Assembly: GCA_003151335.1 (NCBI GenBank)
Contig: PLXE01000108.1
Coordinates: 98,360 to 162,359, forward strand
Direction: 5' to 3'
From: Acidobacteriaceae bacterium
GTDB taxonomy: Bacteria; Acidobacteriota; Terriglobia; Terriglobales; Acidobacteriaceae
DNA: 64,000 bases
The position numbers were made by a program, and so were the translations under genes. The notes under the pieces were generated by a model. That model was not told where the DNA came from. It made no database searches and saw nothing but the letters and a program-made list of their open reading frames with translations. Shown one piece after another: positions 1 to 10,301 of this stretch (the stretch's first letter is position 1; every line of letters starts with the position of its first letter).

Positions 1-137
1 CGCGACACGAGCTGCCCGTTGGCCTTGTCGCGAAACAGCAGTTGGGCCAGCCCCGTAACCACCAGGGGATAAATGAGCCCCAGCAGCACGGTGGTGACGA
101 TGGTCATCAGGATTGCAATCTTAAGATTCTGTTTCAT
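1..137 (-). CDS. kdpC: KdpC, potassium-transporting ATPase subunit C (N-terminal part, cut by window edge)
   Basis: Only the first 45 codons lie in the window; the rest is beyond base 1. They encode one N-terminal membrane segment (MKQNLKIAILMTIV start, then TTVLLGLIYPLVVTGLAQ) followed by a hydrophilic stretch beginning FRDKANGQL, which is the standard KdpC beginning. KdpC is the inner-membrane accessory subunit of the KdpFABC potassium pump that associates with KdpA/KdpB. The start lies 12 bp after the kdpB stop, so the gene is the last visible gene of the kdp operon. Identity rests on the sequence start plus operon position. Confidence 0.93.
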   Translation of the reverse strand, partial: MKQNLKIAILMTIVTTVLLGLIYPLVVTGLAQLLFRDKANGQLVS

Positions 138-149
138 AGCTTTCTGCCT

Positions 150-2183
<2,034 letters not shown>

Positions 2184-2194
2184 GTTGAAAAGCC

Positions 2195-3994
2195 TCAGAA
2201 CGTCTTGCCTGCTGCCAGCAGCAGGTGCTCAAGGATTGGTCCCAGGCTGAGCGCCGGGAAAAACGTTAACGCGCCGACGATCAGGATCACGCCGATCAGA
2301 AGCACGGTGAAAAGCGGTGTAGTCACCGGAAACGTTCCCAGTGACGGCGGAACATATTTCTTCTGGGCCAGATTGCCGGCGATCGCCAGCATCGGGATCA
2401 TCATCAGGAACCGCCCGATCAACATGTCGAACCCCATGGTCGTGTTGTACCAGAGCGTGTTGGCACTGAGCCCGCCAAATGCAGAGCCGTTGTTGCCAGC
2501 CCCGGAAACAAACGCGTACAACATCTGGCTGAATCCGTGCGGCCCAGGATTGGAGATTGCTGACGTGCCAAAACCATTGATCGATGAAATTCCGGTGAAT
2601 ATCAAAATCACGAGTGGAAAGACGAGCGCCACCAGCATGGCCATCTTCACGTCGTAGGCTTCGATCTTCTTGCCGAGATATTCCGGCGTTCGGCCTACCA
2701 TCAGTCCGGCGATGAACACGGTCAGCACGACGTAGATCAGAATGCCGTACAAGCCGGAGCCTACCCCGCCGAATATAACTTCGCTCAACATGATATTGAC
2801 CAAGGGCACCATTCCGCCCAGGGGCATAAAGGAGTCGTGCCATCCGTTGATGGCCCCGCAGCTCGCGTCGGTGGTGACGGTGGCAAATAGCGCGGAGTTG
2901 GTAATGCCGAAGCGGACCTCTTTGCCTTCCATGTTGCCGCCCGGCTGGGTCGCAGTCGCCTGCTGATTCACGCCGGCCAGAAGCGGATTACCACGGGCTT
3001 CAGCCCAGTAGGCAACCGTTACGCCCACCAGGAACAGGATCGCCATGGCGGCCCACACCGCCCATCCGTGGCGTTGCGAGCCAGCCATGCGCCCCAGCGT
3101 GTAGGTCAATCCTGCACCAATCGTAAAGATGGCGAACATCTCGAGCAGGTTGGAGAAAGGAGTCGGGTTCTCAAACGGGTGAGCGCTATTGGCATTAAAG
3201 AATCCGCCGCCATTGGTGCCGAATTCCTTGATGATCTCCTGCGACGCCACCGGCCCTTGCGCGATGGTTTGGGTGGTGACTGTATCCATCACCGGCTTGC
3301 CCTTGGCGTCCACTGCCGGCTTGCCGTCAGCGCCCACATGCTGGACTTGCTGCGGTTCAAGCAACTTCACCGTGTCGTAAGGCCTCAGGTTCTGGACGAC
3401 GCCTTGCGAGACCAGCACCAGCGCTCCGACGATACAGAACGGCAACAGGACCCACAGGCACGAGCGGACCATGTCCACCCAGAAGTTTCCGATGGTCTGC
3501 ATCTGGCGGCGCGCAATGCCGCGAATAAAGGCAATCGCCAGCGCAATACCGGTCGCGGCCGAAGCAAAGTTGTGGAAGGCCAGGCCGGCCATCTGGGTGA
3601 AATAGCTCATCGTGGACTCACCCGAGTAGGCCTGCCAGTTGGTGTTGGTGGTAAACGACGCTGCCGTATTGAATGCCAAATGCTCCGGCGTTACCCCGGC
3701 GAACTTCTGCGGGTTGAAGGGAAGATGTCCCTGCACGCGCTGCATCAGGTACAGCAGCAGCATGGATACCGCGCTGAACAGCAGCATGGCGAAGGCGTAC
3801 TCGGTCCAGCGCATGTCATGATTTTCGTCAACGCCGGTCAGCCGGTAGATCAGCCGCTCGATTGGCCGCAGCACCGGGTCCATGAAGGTCCGCTCGCGAT
3901 TGAACACCCGCGTCATAAACACGCCCATGGGCTTAGTGACGGCGAGGATCAGCGCGAGAAATATGACGATTTGAAGCCATCCATTGGCGGTCAT
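2195..3994 (-). CDS. kdpA: KdpA, potassium-binding and translocating subunit
   Basis: A 599-residue polytopic protein of the SKT channel superfamily that selects K+ for the KdpFABC pump. All four pore-loop signatures are visible: [12 protein letters not shown] near residue 117, [12 protein letters not shown] near 260, GGVGSGLYG near 409 and [11 protein letters not shown] near 498. A hydrophilic stretch at about residues 211-245 contains two GKP-x-(V/M)D repeats and looks longer than in the E. coli protein. The gene begins 1 bp after the kdpF stop and ends 11 bp before kdpB, so the genes are surely co-transcribed and probably translationally coupled. Confidence 0.98.
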   Translation of the reverse strand: MTANGWLQIVIFLALILAVTKPMGVFMTRVFNRERTFMDPVLRPIERLIYRLTGVDENHDMRWTEYAFAMLLFSAVSMLLLYLMQRVQGHLPFNPQKFAGVTPEHLAFNTAASFTTNTNWQAYSGESTMSYFTQMAGLAFHNFASAATGIALAIAFIRGIARRQMQTIGNFWVDMVRSCLWVLLPFCIVGALVLVSQGVVQNLRPYDTVKLLEPQQVQHVGADGKPAVDAKGKPVMDTVTTQTIAQGPVASQEIIKEFGTNGGGFFNANSAHPFENPTPFSNLLEMFAIFTIGAGLTYTLGRMAGSQRHGWAVWAAMAILFLVGVTVAYWAEARGNPLLAGVNQQATATQPGGNMEGKEVRFGITNSALFATVTTDASCGAINGWHDSFMPLGGMVPLVNIMLSEVIFGGVGSGLYGILIYVVLTVFIAGLMVGRTPEYLGKKIEAYDVKMAMLVALVFPLVILIFTGISSINGFGTSAISNPGPHGFSQMLYAFVSGAGNNGSAFGGLSANTLWYNTTMGFDMLIGRFLMMIPMLAIAGNLAQKKYVPPSLGTFPVTTPLFTVLLIGVILIVGALTFFPALSLGPILEHLLLAAGKTF

Positions 3995-3995
3995 G

Positions 3996-4085
3996 TCAGA
4001 ATTTCTCCGGACGCAAGAGTGCGTAGAAGAGGTAAATCATCATCAACGCGCAGATTGCCAGCATGATGGTTGATTCGGTGTGCAT
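3996..4085 (-). CDS. kdpF: KdpF, small stabilising membrane subunit
   Basis: A 29-codon gene directly before kdpA. The peptide starts MHTESTIML, has one membrane helix ([15 protein letters not shown]) and ends LRPEKF. This is the typical KdpF layout: one helix and a C-terminal RPE-x-F tail. KdpF stabilises the KdpFABC complex. An AAGGGGAAC ribosome-binding site precedes the ATG, and the stop is separated from the kdpA ATG by a single base. It is too short for most gene finders. Confidence 0.93.
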   Translation of the reverse strand: MHTESTIMLAICALMMIYLFYALLRPEKF

Positions 4086-4094
4086 AGTTCCCCT

Positions 4095-4181
4095 TTACTT
4101 CATGCGCTCGCAGAAGTGGACATAGCCCAGCGACAGGGCGAAGAAAGCAATCGTGATTGCGACATATACGAGGTCTTGCAT
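4095..4181 (-). CDS. Tiny single-helix membrane peptide preceding kdpF
   Basis: A 28-codon reading frame (MQDLVYVAITIAFFALSLGY, then VHFCERMK) lies 9 bp upstream of kdpF. It has one hydrophobic helix and a basic, Cys-containing cytoplasmic-type tail. A strong AGGAG site is placed correctly for this ATG; another ATG two codons earlier (4187) sits too close to it. Similar short peptides with a (C/D)ER-type end are often seen before kdpF in other phyla, but I know no established name or function. Its position 19 bp after the porin stop bridges the porin and kdp genes into one operon. Confidence 0.7.
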   Translation of the reverse strand: MQDLVYVAITIAFFALSLGYVHFCERMK

Positions 4182-4206
4182 ATTCATCTCCTGAATCCCG
4201 CGCGTC

Positions 4207-5703
4207 CTACCATGGCCCCTGTTTACGGCCAAACCACCAGATGACACCCATGGTCGCCGTGTTCTGGTCCTTAGAAAAAACGTTTTGCGTGCTGGTGAGG
4301 AAGATCGGATGGTTGGACCAATCGCGCCGGTATTCGTACTTCATTTCAAATCCGTTTGCCAATGTGAAGTCGTAGGTCGCCGTGAACTCCTTCAGCGCCT
4401 CGGTCACTCCGCTGAAGAGCCCGCCACGGTCGGAGAGGTACTCTCCGCGACCAGCGAGATACGTCCTGGGCGTGAGCTGATATTTTGCCCAACCGGCGCC
4501 GCCCGTGGTGTGTGCCGGAGCCGAGGATTGGCCGGGTCCCGCGTTGGCCCACAAGCGCTGGATCACGTAGTCGCCTTCCAGTTGTAACGTCAGCTTCGGC
4601 GTGGTCTGCCACGTCACGTAGCTGTCGAAGATGTGCAACTTCCCGTCCGGCGCAGGACTGATCTTCTGGAAGCACAACCCGGGCTGCACCGGGACTGGGC
4701 CGCAAGTAGAAACCGGCGTCGCATCAGGGTTTTCCTGGCCGAAGTAGTAATTCACCGTCCAGCTGACATTCTTGGTTGGCGTGAGGACAAAACCAAACAT
4801 CTCGTCCTTGAAGCCATTGGTAGGCTCAGTCTGGTTGGTTCCGTTCACGATCCAGTAGTTCAAGGCCAACTTCTTGTTGATCGCATATTGTGCGCGGATA
4901 CCCATGTGATAGAACGGCAAAAAGTAGAACCAGTACCCGCGCGAATAGTTCATCTGGAACTGAGTGTAGTTTCCTTCCGCCCCCAGCGAGCTGGCCCACT
5001 TCCCAAAATCCACCGTAAGACCGCTGCCGACGGGCACGACGTAAGTGCCGTAGGCCTGGAAGATATTGCGGTAGATATTGGGGCGCGGTTCGTTGAGGGG
5101 GTTTCCCTGCAAGGTAGCCGTGGCCTGTCCAAATTGCAGATCCAGGCGCGCTCCATAGCGGCGGCCGGCAGCGACATCAGGAGCCCGCTCAAAGATGAGC
5201 GCGGCCTGGTTCAAGCTAAAGGCGTTGCTGCTGACATCATAGGCGCGTAGAAGATTCACCCGTCCGACCGGCCGGTTGAAATTCCAGTCATAATATCCGT
5301 CAATTGAGACATTGATCGTAGTTCCCTTCAGGTAGTCGAGCACACTGCGATCATCCGCCGATAACAGCGCACTTGTCTGTGACGGCGATGCGCTTTTTGC
5401 GACGCTATCTGCCGTGCTGTGAGCGGAATCGTCGGCTGAGGAAGCCGCAGCCAGCCTCGACGCCGAATTCGTGGACTGCATGTCCTTCATCTGTGCCTTC
5501 AACTGCTGCACCTCAGATTCCAGGTCCGCGAGATGTTGTTGCAGCCGCTCCATGGTTTGTGCAGGTACCGTCACAGTCTCCGCCGATTGGGCTTTGGTTT
5601 CCACCTGTTGTGCTTGAACCGGCACAAAGCAGGCCAATGCAACACTCATTGGGAGGAACATTGCTATAAATTGCTCAACGCTTCTATCGATCGCTCTGAA
5701 CAT
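4207..5703 (-). CDS. OmpL-like (BBP2) outer-membrane beta-barrel porin 1
   Basis: A 498-residue secreted protein. The start at 5703 (MFRAIDRSVEQF) is preferred because AGAGGTGG precedes it; an earlier in-frame start at 5739 lacks a site. A signal peptide (hydrophobic core FLPMSVALACFVPVQA) is followed by a coiled-coil segment (about residues 50-77, QQHLADLESEVQQLK), a low-complexity Ser/Ala linker, and a long region of alternating amphipathic beta-strands rich in Tyr/Trp ending KQGPW. This fits the putative beta-barrel porin-2 family. The tail of the gene is 25 bp from the small peptide gene before kdpF, so porin and K+ pump are probably one transcript. The solute carried is unknown; small cations or K+ are suggested only by context. 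Confidence 0.8.
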   Translation of the reverse strand: MFRAIDRSVEQFIAMFLPMSVALACFVPVQAQQVETKAQSAETVTVPAQTMERLQQHLADLESEVQQLKAQMKDMQSTNSASRLAAASSADDSAHSTADSVAKSASPSQTSALLSADDRSVLDYLKGTTINVSIDGYYDWNFNRPVGRVNLLRAYDVSSNAFSLNQAALIFERAPDVAAGRRYGARLDLQFGQATATLQGNPLNEPRPNIYRNIFQAYGTYVVPVGSGLTVDFGKWASSLGAEGNYTQFQMNYSRGYWFYFLPFYHMGIRAQYAINKKLALNYWIVNGTNQTEPTNGFKDEMFGFVLTPTKNVSWTVNYYFGQENPDATPVSTCGPVPVQPGLCFQKISPAPDGKLHIFDSYVTWQTTPKLTLQLEGDYVIQRLWANAGPGQSSAPAHTTGGAGWAKYQLTPRTYLAGRGEYLSDRGGLFSGVTEALKEFTATYDFTLANGFEMKYEYRRDWSNHPIFLTSTQNVFSKDQNTATMGVIWWFGRKQGPW

Positions 5704-5740
5704 CTGGCCACCTCTTGCACGACACCGTAAACTTTGCACC

Positions 5741-5804
5741 TCGGAGTCGCCAGAGATGACCGGTTAATTGCTCTCAACCGCTTGCCACCAAAATCGGCCC
5801 CGGA
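5741..5804. repeat. Leader module B, copy 1
   Basis: About 64 bp that recurs nearly unchanged at 7414-7479. Shared core words are CGGAGTCGCCAG, GATGACCGGTTAATT and TGCCACCAAAA. In transcript direction (minus strand) it can form a hairpin CGGTT...AACCG around the AATT. It sits between the porin 1 start and module A, so it would be in the 5' untranslated leader of porin 1-kdp. Confidence 0.7.
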
Positions 5805-5850
5805 GATAAAACATCAGCATTCATGAACAGCGGTTGATTTCCAGCCGTGT

Positions 5851-5918
5851 TACCAATTAGGATTGGAGCATTCCGCCCATAAGTCCCGGCTAAAGAATTC
5901 ATAAGTGTTTCGTAAAGA
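5851..5918 (-). promoter_or_regulatory. Leader module A, copy 1: 11-bp-spaced direct repeats upstream of porin 1
   Basis: On the minus strand this region reads TTTACGAAACA, then CTTATGAATTC, then TTTAGCCGGGA: three units with an 11-bp period. The same block recurs at 9331-9399 before porin 2. Eleven-bp direct repeats are the typical target of OmpR/PhoB-family response regulators, including KdpE; no such regulator gene is in the window. The conserved block continues about 35 bp downstream to GGATTGG on the plus strand, where a -10 element could sit. Confidence 0.6.
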
Positions 5919-6039
5919 CCAGAACGGGAAATTGGTGAGCGATGTAGAGACCAGGCAGCCGTGCTGACGGCCTTACGGCTGCTAACCGCTGGGGGCGACC
6001 GAATTCATTGGTAGCCGCATCACCCCCCCGCCAGCTGTT

Positions 6040-7374
6040 CTAATCCATAGCTGCGAGATCGCACCTGAGGCTCTCCAGCGCAGCCTGGCGAGCGCGCAAC
6101 TCTCGCAGCTCCTCTTCGCCGAGCTTTTCGGCGCAGCCGGCCACTGTCCGCATTCCGTGCTCGACCAGTATCTGGCGGAACTCCGGATCGGGCGTCGAGG
6201 CGGCGATGTCACCAAGGGCCCGCAGCAACCGCAAGCTAACCGCCACGTCCGTCTTCGCATACATGCGAATCTGCTCAAAGGCTGCCTCCAGCAGGCGCTC
6301 GAAATGGATCCATGCAATGCTGGCGCGAACGATGCCCGGCGGATCAAACAGCAGTTCCTCGGGCGGCTCTCGGGACGCGAAGCGGATCAGAATGCGGCTC
6401 AACTGATCGACGCAGGTGATAGCGGTGGTAGGGTCGTTGACGGCGGGCGAGATCGCCTTCAACGCCACATCGACAATCTGCAGGACGCCAAACTCCACAT
6501 CCTGCTGCAACGTTCTAGTCGGGCCGCAATCGAACGCGGCAAGCAGTTCGGAGGTTCCTTCGGGGGGCAGACGGTCCCCCTTTGAGACCATCATCAGCGG
6601 GATGCCCGCCGGAACGAAGTGGCCGACCCTCCGCAGAACGCGGATACTGACGTGATAGTGCTTCGCAACGGCGACCAGGCGTCGCTTATCGACGAAGCGG
6701 ATGTAGCCGGAAACATTGCTCAAGACGGCCACCTCGCTCGGGTTGGGTCGGAGCGGTGCGGCATCCTTCATGCGAGTCGGCTGGTGCGGCCGGGGCATCA
6801 TTTCGTCGATCATGGTTTCGGTTTCTTCCGCGATTCGGTCGACGATGTGATTGACACTGATGGCCTGCGAGATGTGGTGAATGAAAAAGAGCAGCAAGCC
6901 GACGCAGACTATCGCTAGCACCATTGCTCCCAGGACGGTGGCCACTGGAGCGAAAGGGTGAGGAAACGAACGTGCCGCCGGAAGCGCCGCCATGCAGTAG
7001 GAGAAAGTGCCAAGGAAGATGCCGAGCGTCCATTGCGTCACGCGGTCCCGGGAAAAGCTGACGATGATGCGCGGGGAGAACTGCATCGATGCCAGGGTGA
7101 GCGTCATCAACAGGATGGCGAACACGATGGACACCACCGTCATGATGGAGCCGGCGATGCCCGCCAGAATGACCTGGGCAACTTGCGGGTCGGCGTGCGA
7201 GGGGAACAGGGTGGAGGGCACCCAGGCGCTGACGGCCGGATATTCCTCTTCCAACCACGACAGCAATGCGCCCGCGCAACCCAGCGACAGCGCAATGGTG
7301 AGCGGGCGAACCAAAAAGCCGCCACGCAGGTTGTACATAGCGTGGCGAAGCAACAAAGGCAGACTTTTGCTCAC
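6040..7374 (-). CDS. DUF2254 integral membrane protein
   Basis: A 444-residue protein starting at a GTG (MSKSLPLLLRHAMYN) with GAGAGA eight bases before; a TTG 18 bases upstream is less likely. It has an N-terminal positively charged stretch, four membrane segments (roughly residues 23-42, 70-95, 112-130, 143-170, the last followed by FFIHHISQAISVNHIVDRI) and a large soluble C-terminal part. The motif HHISQAI-x-VNHIVDRI and the later ISPAVNDPTTA are typical of DUF2254 proteins. The function is not established. It lies between the two porin genes on the same strand and shares leader module B with porin 1. Confidence 0.88.
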   Translation of the reverse strand: MSKSLPLLLRHAMYNLRGGFLVRPLTIALSLGCAGALLSWLEEEYPAVSAWVPSTLFPSHADPQVAQVILAGIAGSIMTVVSIVFAILLMTLTLASMQFSPRIIVSFSRDRVTQWTLGIFLGTFSYCMAALPAARSFPHPFAPVATVLGAMVLAIVCVGLLLFFIHHISQAISVNHIVDRIAEETETMIDEMMPRPHQPTRMKDAAPLRPNPSEVAVLSNVSGYIRFVDKRRLVAVAKHYHVSIRVLRRVGHFVPAGIPLMMVSKGDRLPPEGTSELLAAFDCGPTRTLQQDVEFGVLQIVDVALKAISPAVNDPTTAITCVDQLSRILIRFASREPPEELLFDPPGIVRASIAWIHFERLLEAAFEQIRMYAKTDVAVSLRLLRALGDIAASTPDPEFRQILVEHGMRTVAGCAEKLGEEELRELRARQAALESLRCDLAAMD

Positions 7375-7413
7375 GGTTCTCTCTCGGTTCAAGTCACCGT
7401 GGAAGTTTACATC

Positions 7414-7479
7414 GCGGAGTCGCCAGGGATGACCGGTTAATTACTGCCAACCGACTGCCACCAAAACTGGGCTCCGGTG
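7414..7479. repeat. Leader module B, copy 2
   Basis: Second copy of the 5741-5804 module, now immediately upstream of the DUF2254 gene and 30 bp behind the porin 2 stop. The CGGTT/AACCG stem is kept while the loop bases differ (GAGAGCAATT against GGCAGTAATT), compatible with a structured RNA leader or a conserved binding site. Confidence 0.7.
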
Positions 7480-7508
7480 CTATCGGTCGATTTCCAGATC
7501 TGGAGTCC

Positions 7509-9296
7509 CTAGAACATTACCATCAGGGCCCCGGTCATTCGGTTCTCGCTATAGCGAAGATCAGGCGTGAAGCCCGTTACCACCGAGCCTGGCGCGCCCG
7601 TGTTGCCGCCCGGAGGCGTAATCCCACCTGGTCCGGAGAAGTACGGCACATTGGCCGCACGGTGGTTGTATTCCATGCGGAAGGTGACGTACTGGCTCGG
7701 CATGTAATCCACCGTGGCGGAAACATCCCATGCCTTGTAGGGATCGCCGGGATTCTCCGTGAAGTACGGTGTACCGGAGATCGCGGTGGCGCCGTTGATA
7801 GGCGGCAAGAGCACCAGGTAGCGGCCGGGATTGTTGATCTGGCCCCCGCCGATCGTCAGCCCATACAAATCTTTGTGAAACCACAGGCGGTTGTATAACA
7901 TGTACCCAACAAAGCTCTGCTTCGGACCCTTGGCGGAATTACCGGTGCAGCTCACGCCGCCGCCGTGCTCGCATCCCAGATCGCCGGTGAAGGAGAAGGC
8001 GGCCATATCGAGGAAGTGGGAAGGATTCTGGTAGTACTTGTATTGCAGGCTGTCGTCGGTGTGGTACCGCACCCGCTTAGAGATGCCGAGTGCGTCCTCG
8101 CCCAGCATGTACTGATTGCCCAGAATCGAAAGCCGGCCATTGGGCCGCCAGAGGATCTGCGCGCCGATGCCCGGCCGGTTATTGAAGCGGCCATAGGCCT
8201 GCCATCCGTTCACCAGCCAGGGCTCGATTTTCAGGTGCTCATTGGGGAAAATCTGTACGCGCATGCCATTGAAGAACCAGGGCGTGTTCGACGACACGTA
8301 CGATGGCTGATAGGCCCAGTTGTCGAAGTTGTAGTAGCTGAACAGGCCCACATACGACATGAAGATGCCGGCTTGAATATTGATCCCATCCATCACGTTG
8401 AGGTGGTAGCCGGCGTATGCCTCGGAGACATAGCGATAGGCATCGGCAAGCTGCCATTGGCCGCGGGCCGGGCTGGCATCGTTGCGCGGTGTGGTCGTGG
8501 AATACATGCCGAACTGCGTCATCACCCGGGCTTGCACGTTGTCCCAGTGAAAATCGCCGCCCACCCCGAGCTGGGTCACCTGGAATTCGTTTGCCCGGAA
8601 GATTTCACTGGACCCGCCAATGGTGTCATCCTTGGGGTGCCTGAAGTCGTAAACATAATCCACATCGGCGCGAATTTCAGGGGTGAAGAACTTGGTGTCG
8701 AGTGGCACGTCTTTGATGCGGCTATTGCCGTTCAGCCAACTGAAGTCGGCGAAGGAAAACGGCGCCGGCTTCTCCGGTTTGCCGGGCTTGGCCTGCTGCT
8801 GCAAAGAACCTCCCGCCGGAGCTTGCGCGGCAGAACCGACCTCGGCGGTGGAATGCACTGCTGGTGCGCCGTCCGCCATCGTGGCGGGTTGTGCTTGCGC
8901 GTTGTGGCTGTTCAGCTCCGCCTCCAGTTGCTCGATGCGCTTCTGCATGGCATCCAGCTGCTTCTGTACAGCCGGCGAGACCTGCTCCTCGGCGGCGCTT
9001 GTTGGCGGGGCGGGCACGGCGCTGCTTTGCGCCTTCATCTGCGTCGCGGCGCCAACCAAACCCACCGCAAGCAACAGGGCTGTACTCTTCCGGCCATGGC
9101 TGGACAGGAATTCGGCCATCTGTTGTTCCAGATGGATCAGCGCCCGCCGCCCGGCTGCGGAGTCGACCGCCTCGGTCGTGCTTATCTTGCGGACGACTGG
9201 CGCCCGGCGTGATGTCCGATGAGAGCGTGTGCATTTGACCAGGAACCATACGAAGAACAACACACTGGCGACGCAAATCAGTAAGAAAACGGTCAT
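7509..9296 (-). CDS. OmpL-like (BBP2) outer-membrane porin 2 with extra N-terminal helix
   Basis: A 595-residue protein. The ATG at 9296 follows GGAAGGAAG; a GTG at 9311 would overlap that site. Its N-terminus is unusual: a first hydrophobic helix (MTVFLLICVASVLFFVWFLV), a basic linker of about 40 residues, then a signal-peptide-like segment (STALLLAVGLVGAATQ) beginning after MAEFLSSHGRK at 9119. After this come a coiled coil (VSPAVQKQLDAMQKRIEQLE), a Pro/Ala linker and a long aromatic beta-rich domain ending SENRMTGALMVMF, typical of outer-membrane barrels with C-terminal Phe. An internal start at 9119 would give a classical signal peptide but has only a weak ribosome site. The transported solute is unknown. 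Confidence 0.78.
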   Translation of the reverse strand: MTVFLLICVASVLFFVWFLVKCTRSHRTSRRAPVVRKISTTEAVDSAAGRRALIHLEQQMAEFLSSHGRKSTALLLAVGLVGAATQMKAQSSAVPAPPTSAAEEQVSPAVQKQLDAMQKRIEQLEAELNSHNAQAQPATMADGAPAVHSTAEVGSAAQAPAGGSLQQQAKPGKPEKPAPFSFADFSWLNGNSRIKDVPLDTKFFTPEIRADVDYVYDFRHPKDDTIGGSSEIFRANEFQVTQLGVGGDFHWDNVQARVMTQFGMYSTTTPRNDASPARGQWQLADAYRYVSEAYAGYHLNVMDGINIQAGIFMSYVGLFSYYNFDNWAYQPSYVSSNTPWFFNGMRVQIFPNEHLKIEPWLVNGWQAYGRFNNRPGIGAQILWRPNGRLSILGNQYMLGEDALGISKRVRYHTDDSLQYKYYQNPSHFLDMAAFSFTGDLGCEHGGGVSCTGNSAKGPKQSFVGYMLYNRLWFHKDLYGLTIGGGQINNPGRYLVLLPPINGATAISGTPYFTENPGDPYKAWDVSATVDYMPSQYVTFRMEYNHRAANVPYFSGPGGITPPGGNTGAPGSVVTGFTPDLRYSENRMTGALMVMF

Positions 9297-9330
9297 GACT
9301 TCCTTCCCCACACCTGTTTCTGTGCGTGGT

Positions 9331-9399
9331 TACACCAGTAGGATTGGAGCACTTCGCCTGTAAGCCCCGGCTAAAGAGTTCGTAAATTTTTCGTAAAGA
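9331..9399 (-). promoter_or_regulatory. Leader module A, copy 2: 11-bp-spaced direct repeats upstream of porin 2
   Basis: Minus strand reads TTTACGAAAAA, then TTTACGAACTC, then TTTAGCCGGGG, an even clearer 11-bp direct repeat than copy 1 at 5851-5918. It lies 35-103 bp before the porin 2 start and continues into the conserved GGATTGGAGCA block (plus strand). Interpreted as a response-regulator operator with adjoining promoter. Confidence 0.65.
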
Positions 9400-9489
9400 G
9401 GGGGATTCGTGGGCAAAAAGAAAGCGCCCCGCGGGCTTATCCCCAGAGCGCGATGCATTGCAGATTGATTTTCTTAAATTGGCGTCCGG

Positions 9490-10149
9490 CTATTTCTTCT
9501 TCTTCTTGCCTTGGCCACTACTAGGCACAACCCGGAGGTTGTTGGTGATCTGAAAGGTGCCGGGGACTTGGTTGGCCCTCATGCCCGCCAGGTTCTTGTC
9601 GGTTTCGCTATCCACCACACCATCGAGCGTGACCCGTCCACCCTTTACGATGATGTGGATAGGCGGAACGGCCATGCCTCCATACTTAAAGAGTGGCCCA
9701 AAGCTATAGATGCTGCGGTAAACCGCCCGCCGAATGCGGTCGTCCATCGGGCTGGGCGGAAGGACCTCAATGTTGTTGACCACCTTCTCCACCCCTTCGA
9801 TCCGCTTCACGGAGTTCCCGGCGTCGGATTTCACAACCGGCTCCACCACCTGTCCGTCCAGAATGACGGTACGTCCCTCAATGCGAAAGGACAGAGTGTC
9901 GAAGACGCCATAGTACGGCAGCATGATTAACTCATGGCGCACTTCCCGCACCAGCCGGTCCTGGCTTTCTGGACTGAGCGTCTCATTGGCGGGCTGCGGT
10001 TGCGCAGCACCGTTTGGCTTGGTCTGGACAGACTGATCGTTGGACGGGGCTGGGGACGGGGCAGGTGGCGTCTGTTGCGTGCTGCCGAGAACTACGAAGC
10101 ACAGCATTACCAGGAAGGCAAAACCCAGGGTCCTGCAGGCGCTATGCAT
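9490..10149 (-). CDS. Secreted BON-domain protein
   Basis: A 219-residue protein with a signal peptide (TLGFAFLVMLCFVVLGSTQ) and then a Pro/Gln-rich linker. Two BON-like segments follow, about residues 68-122 (VRHELIMLPYYGVFDTLSF..VEGVEKVVNNIEVLP pattern) and 130-205 (RRAVYRSIYS..VTLDGVVDSE..NNLRVVP). BON domains bind membranes or are found in envelope and osmotic-stress proteins such as OsmY. The protein ends in GQGKKKKK. The ATG at 10149 is chosen because of TAGGAGGAG; upstream in-frame codons overlap the divergent neighbour. It is divergent from the PPK2 gene with 152 bp between starts. Confidence 0.82.
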   Translation of the reverse strand: MHSACRTLGFAFLVMLCFVVLGSTQQTPPAPSPAPSNDQSVQTKPNGAAQPQPANETLSPESQDRLVREVRHELIMLPYYGVFDTLSFRIEGRTVILDGQVVEPVVKSDAGNSVKRIEGVEKVVNNIEVLPPSPMDDRIRRAVYRSIYSFGPLFKYGGMAVPPIHIIVKGGRVTLDGVVDSETDKNLAGMRANQVPGTFQITNNLRVVPSSGQGKKKKK

Positions 10150-10301
10150 ATCTCCTCCTAATGCCAGAAACTCTACTCCGAAATGTGCGGGTCGCCAACT
10201 GGCGGCACATGGCAATCGGATGCCGCCACAGCGCAGGACTGTCGCCTCCCCGTTCGATACGCAAATTCGTGCCCGGCTCGGCAAACCGGGGAAATCCAAG
10301 T

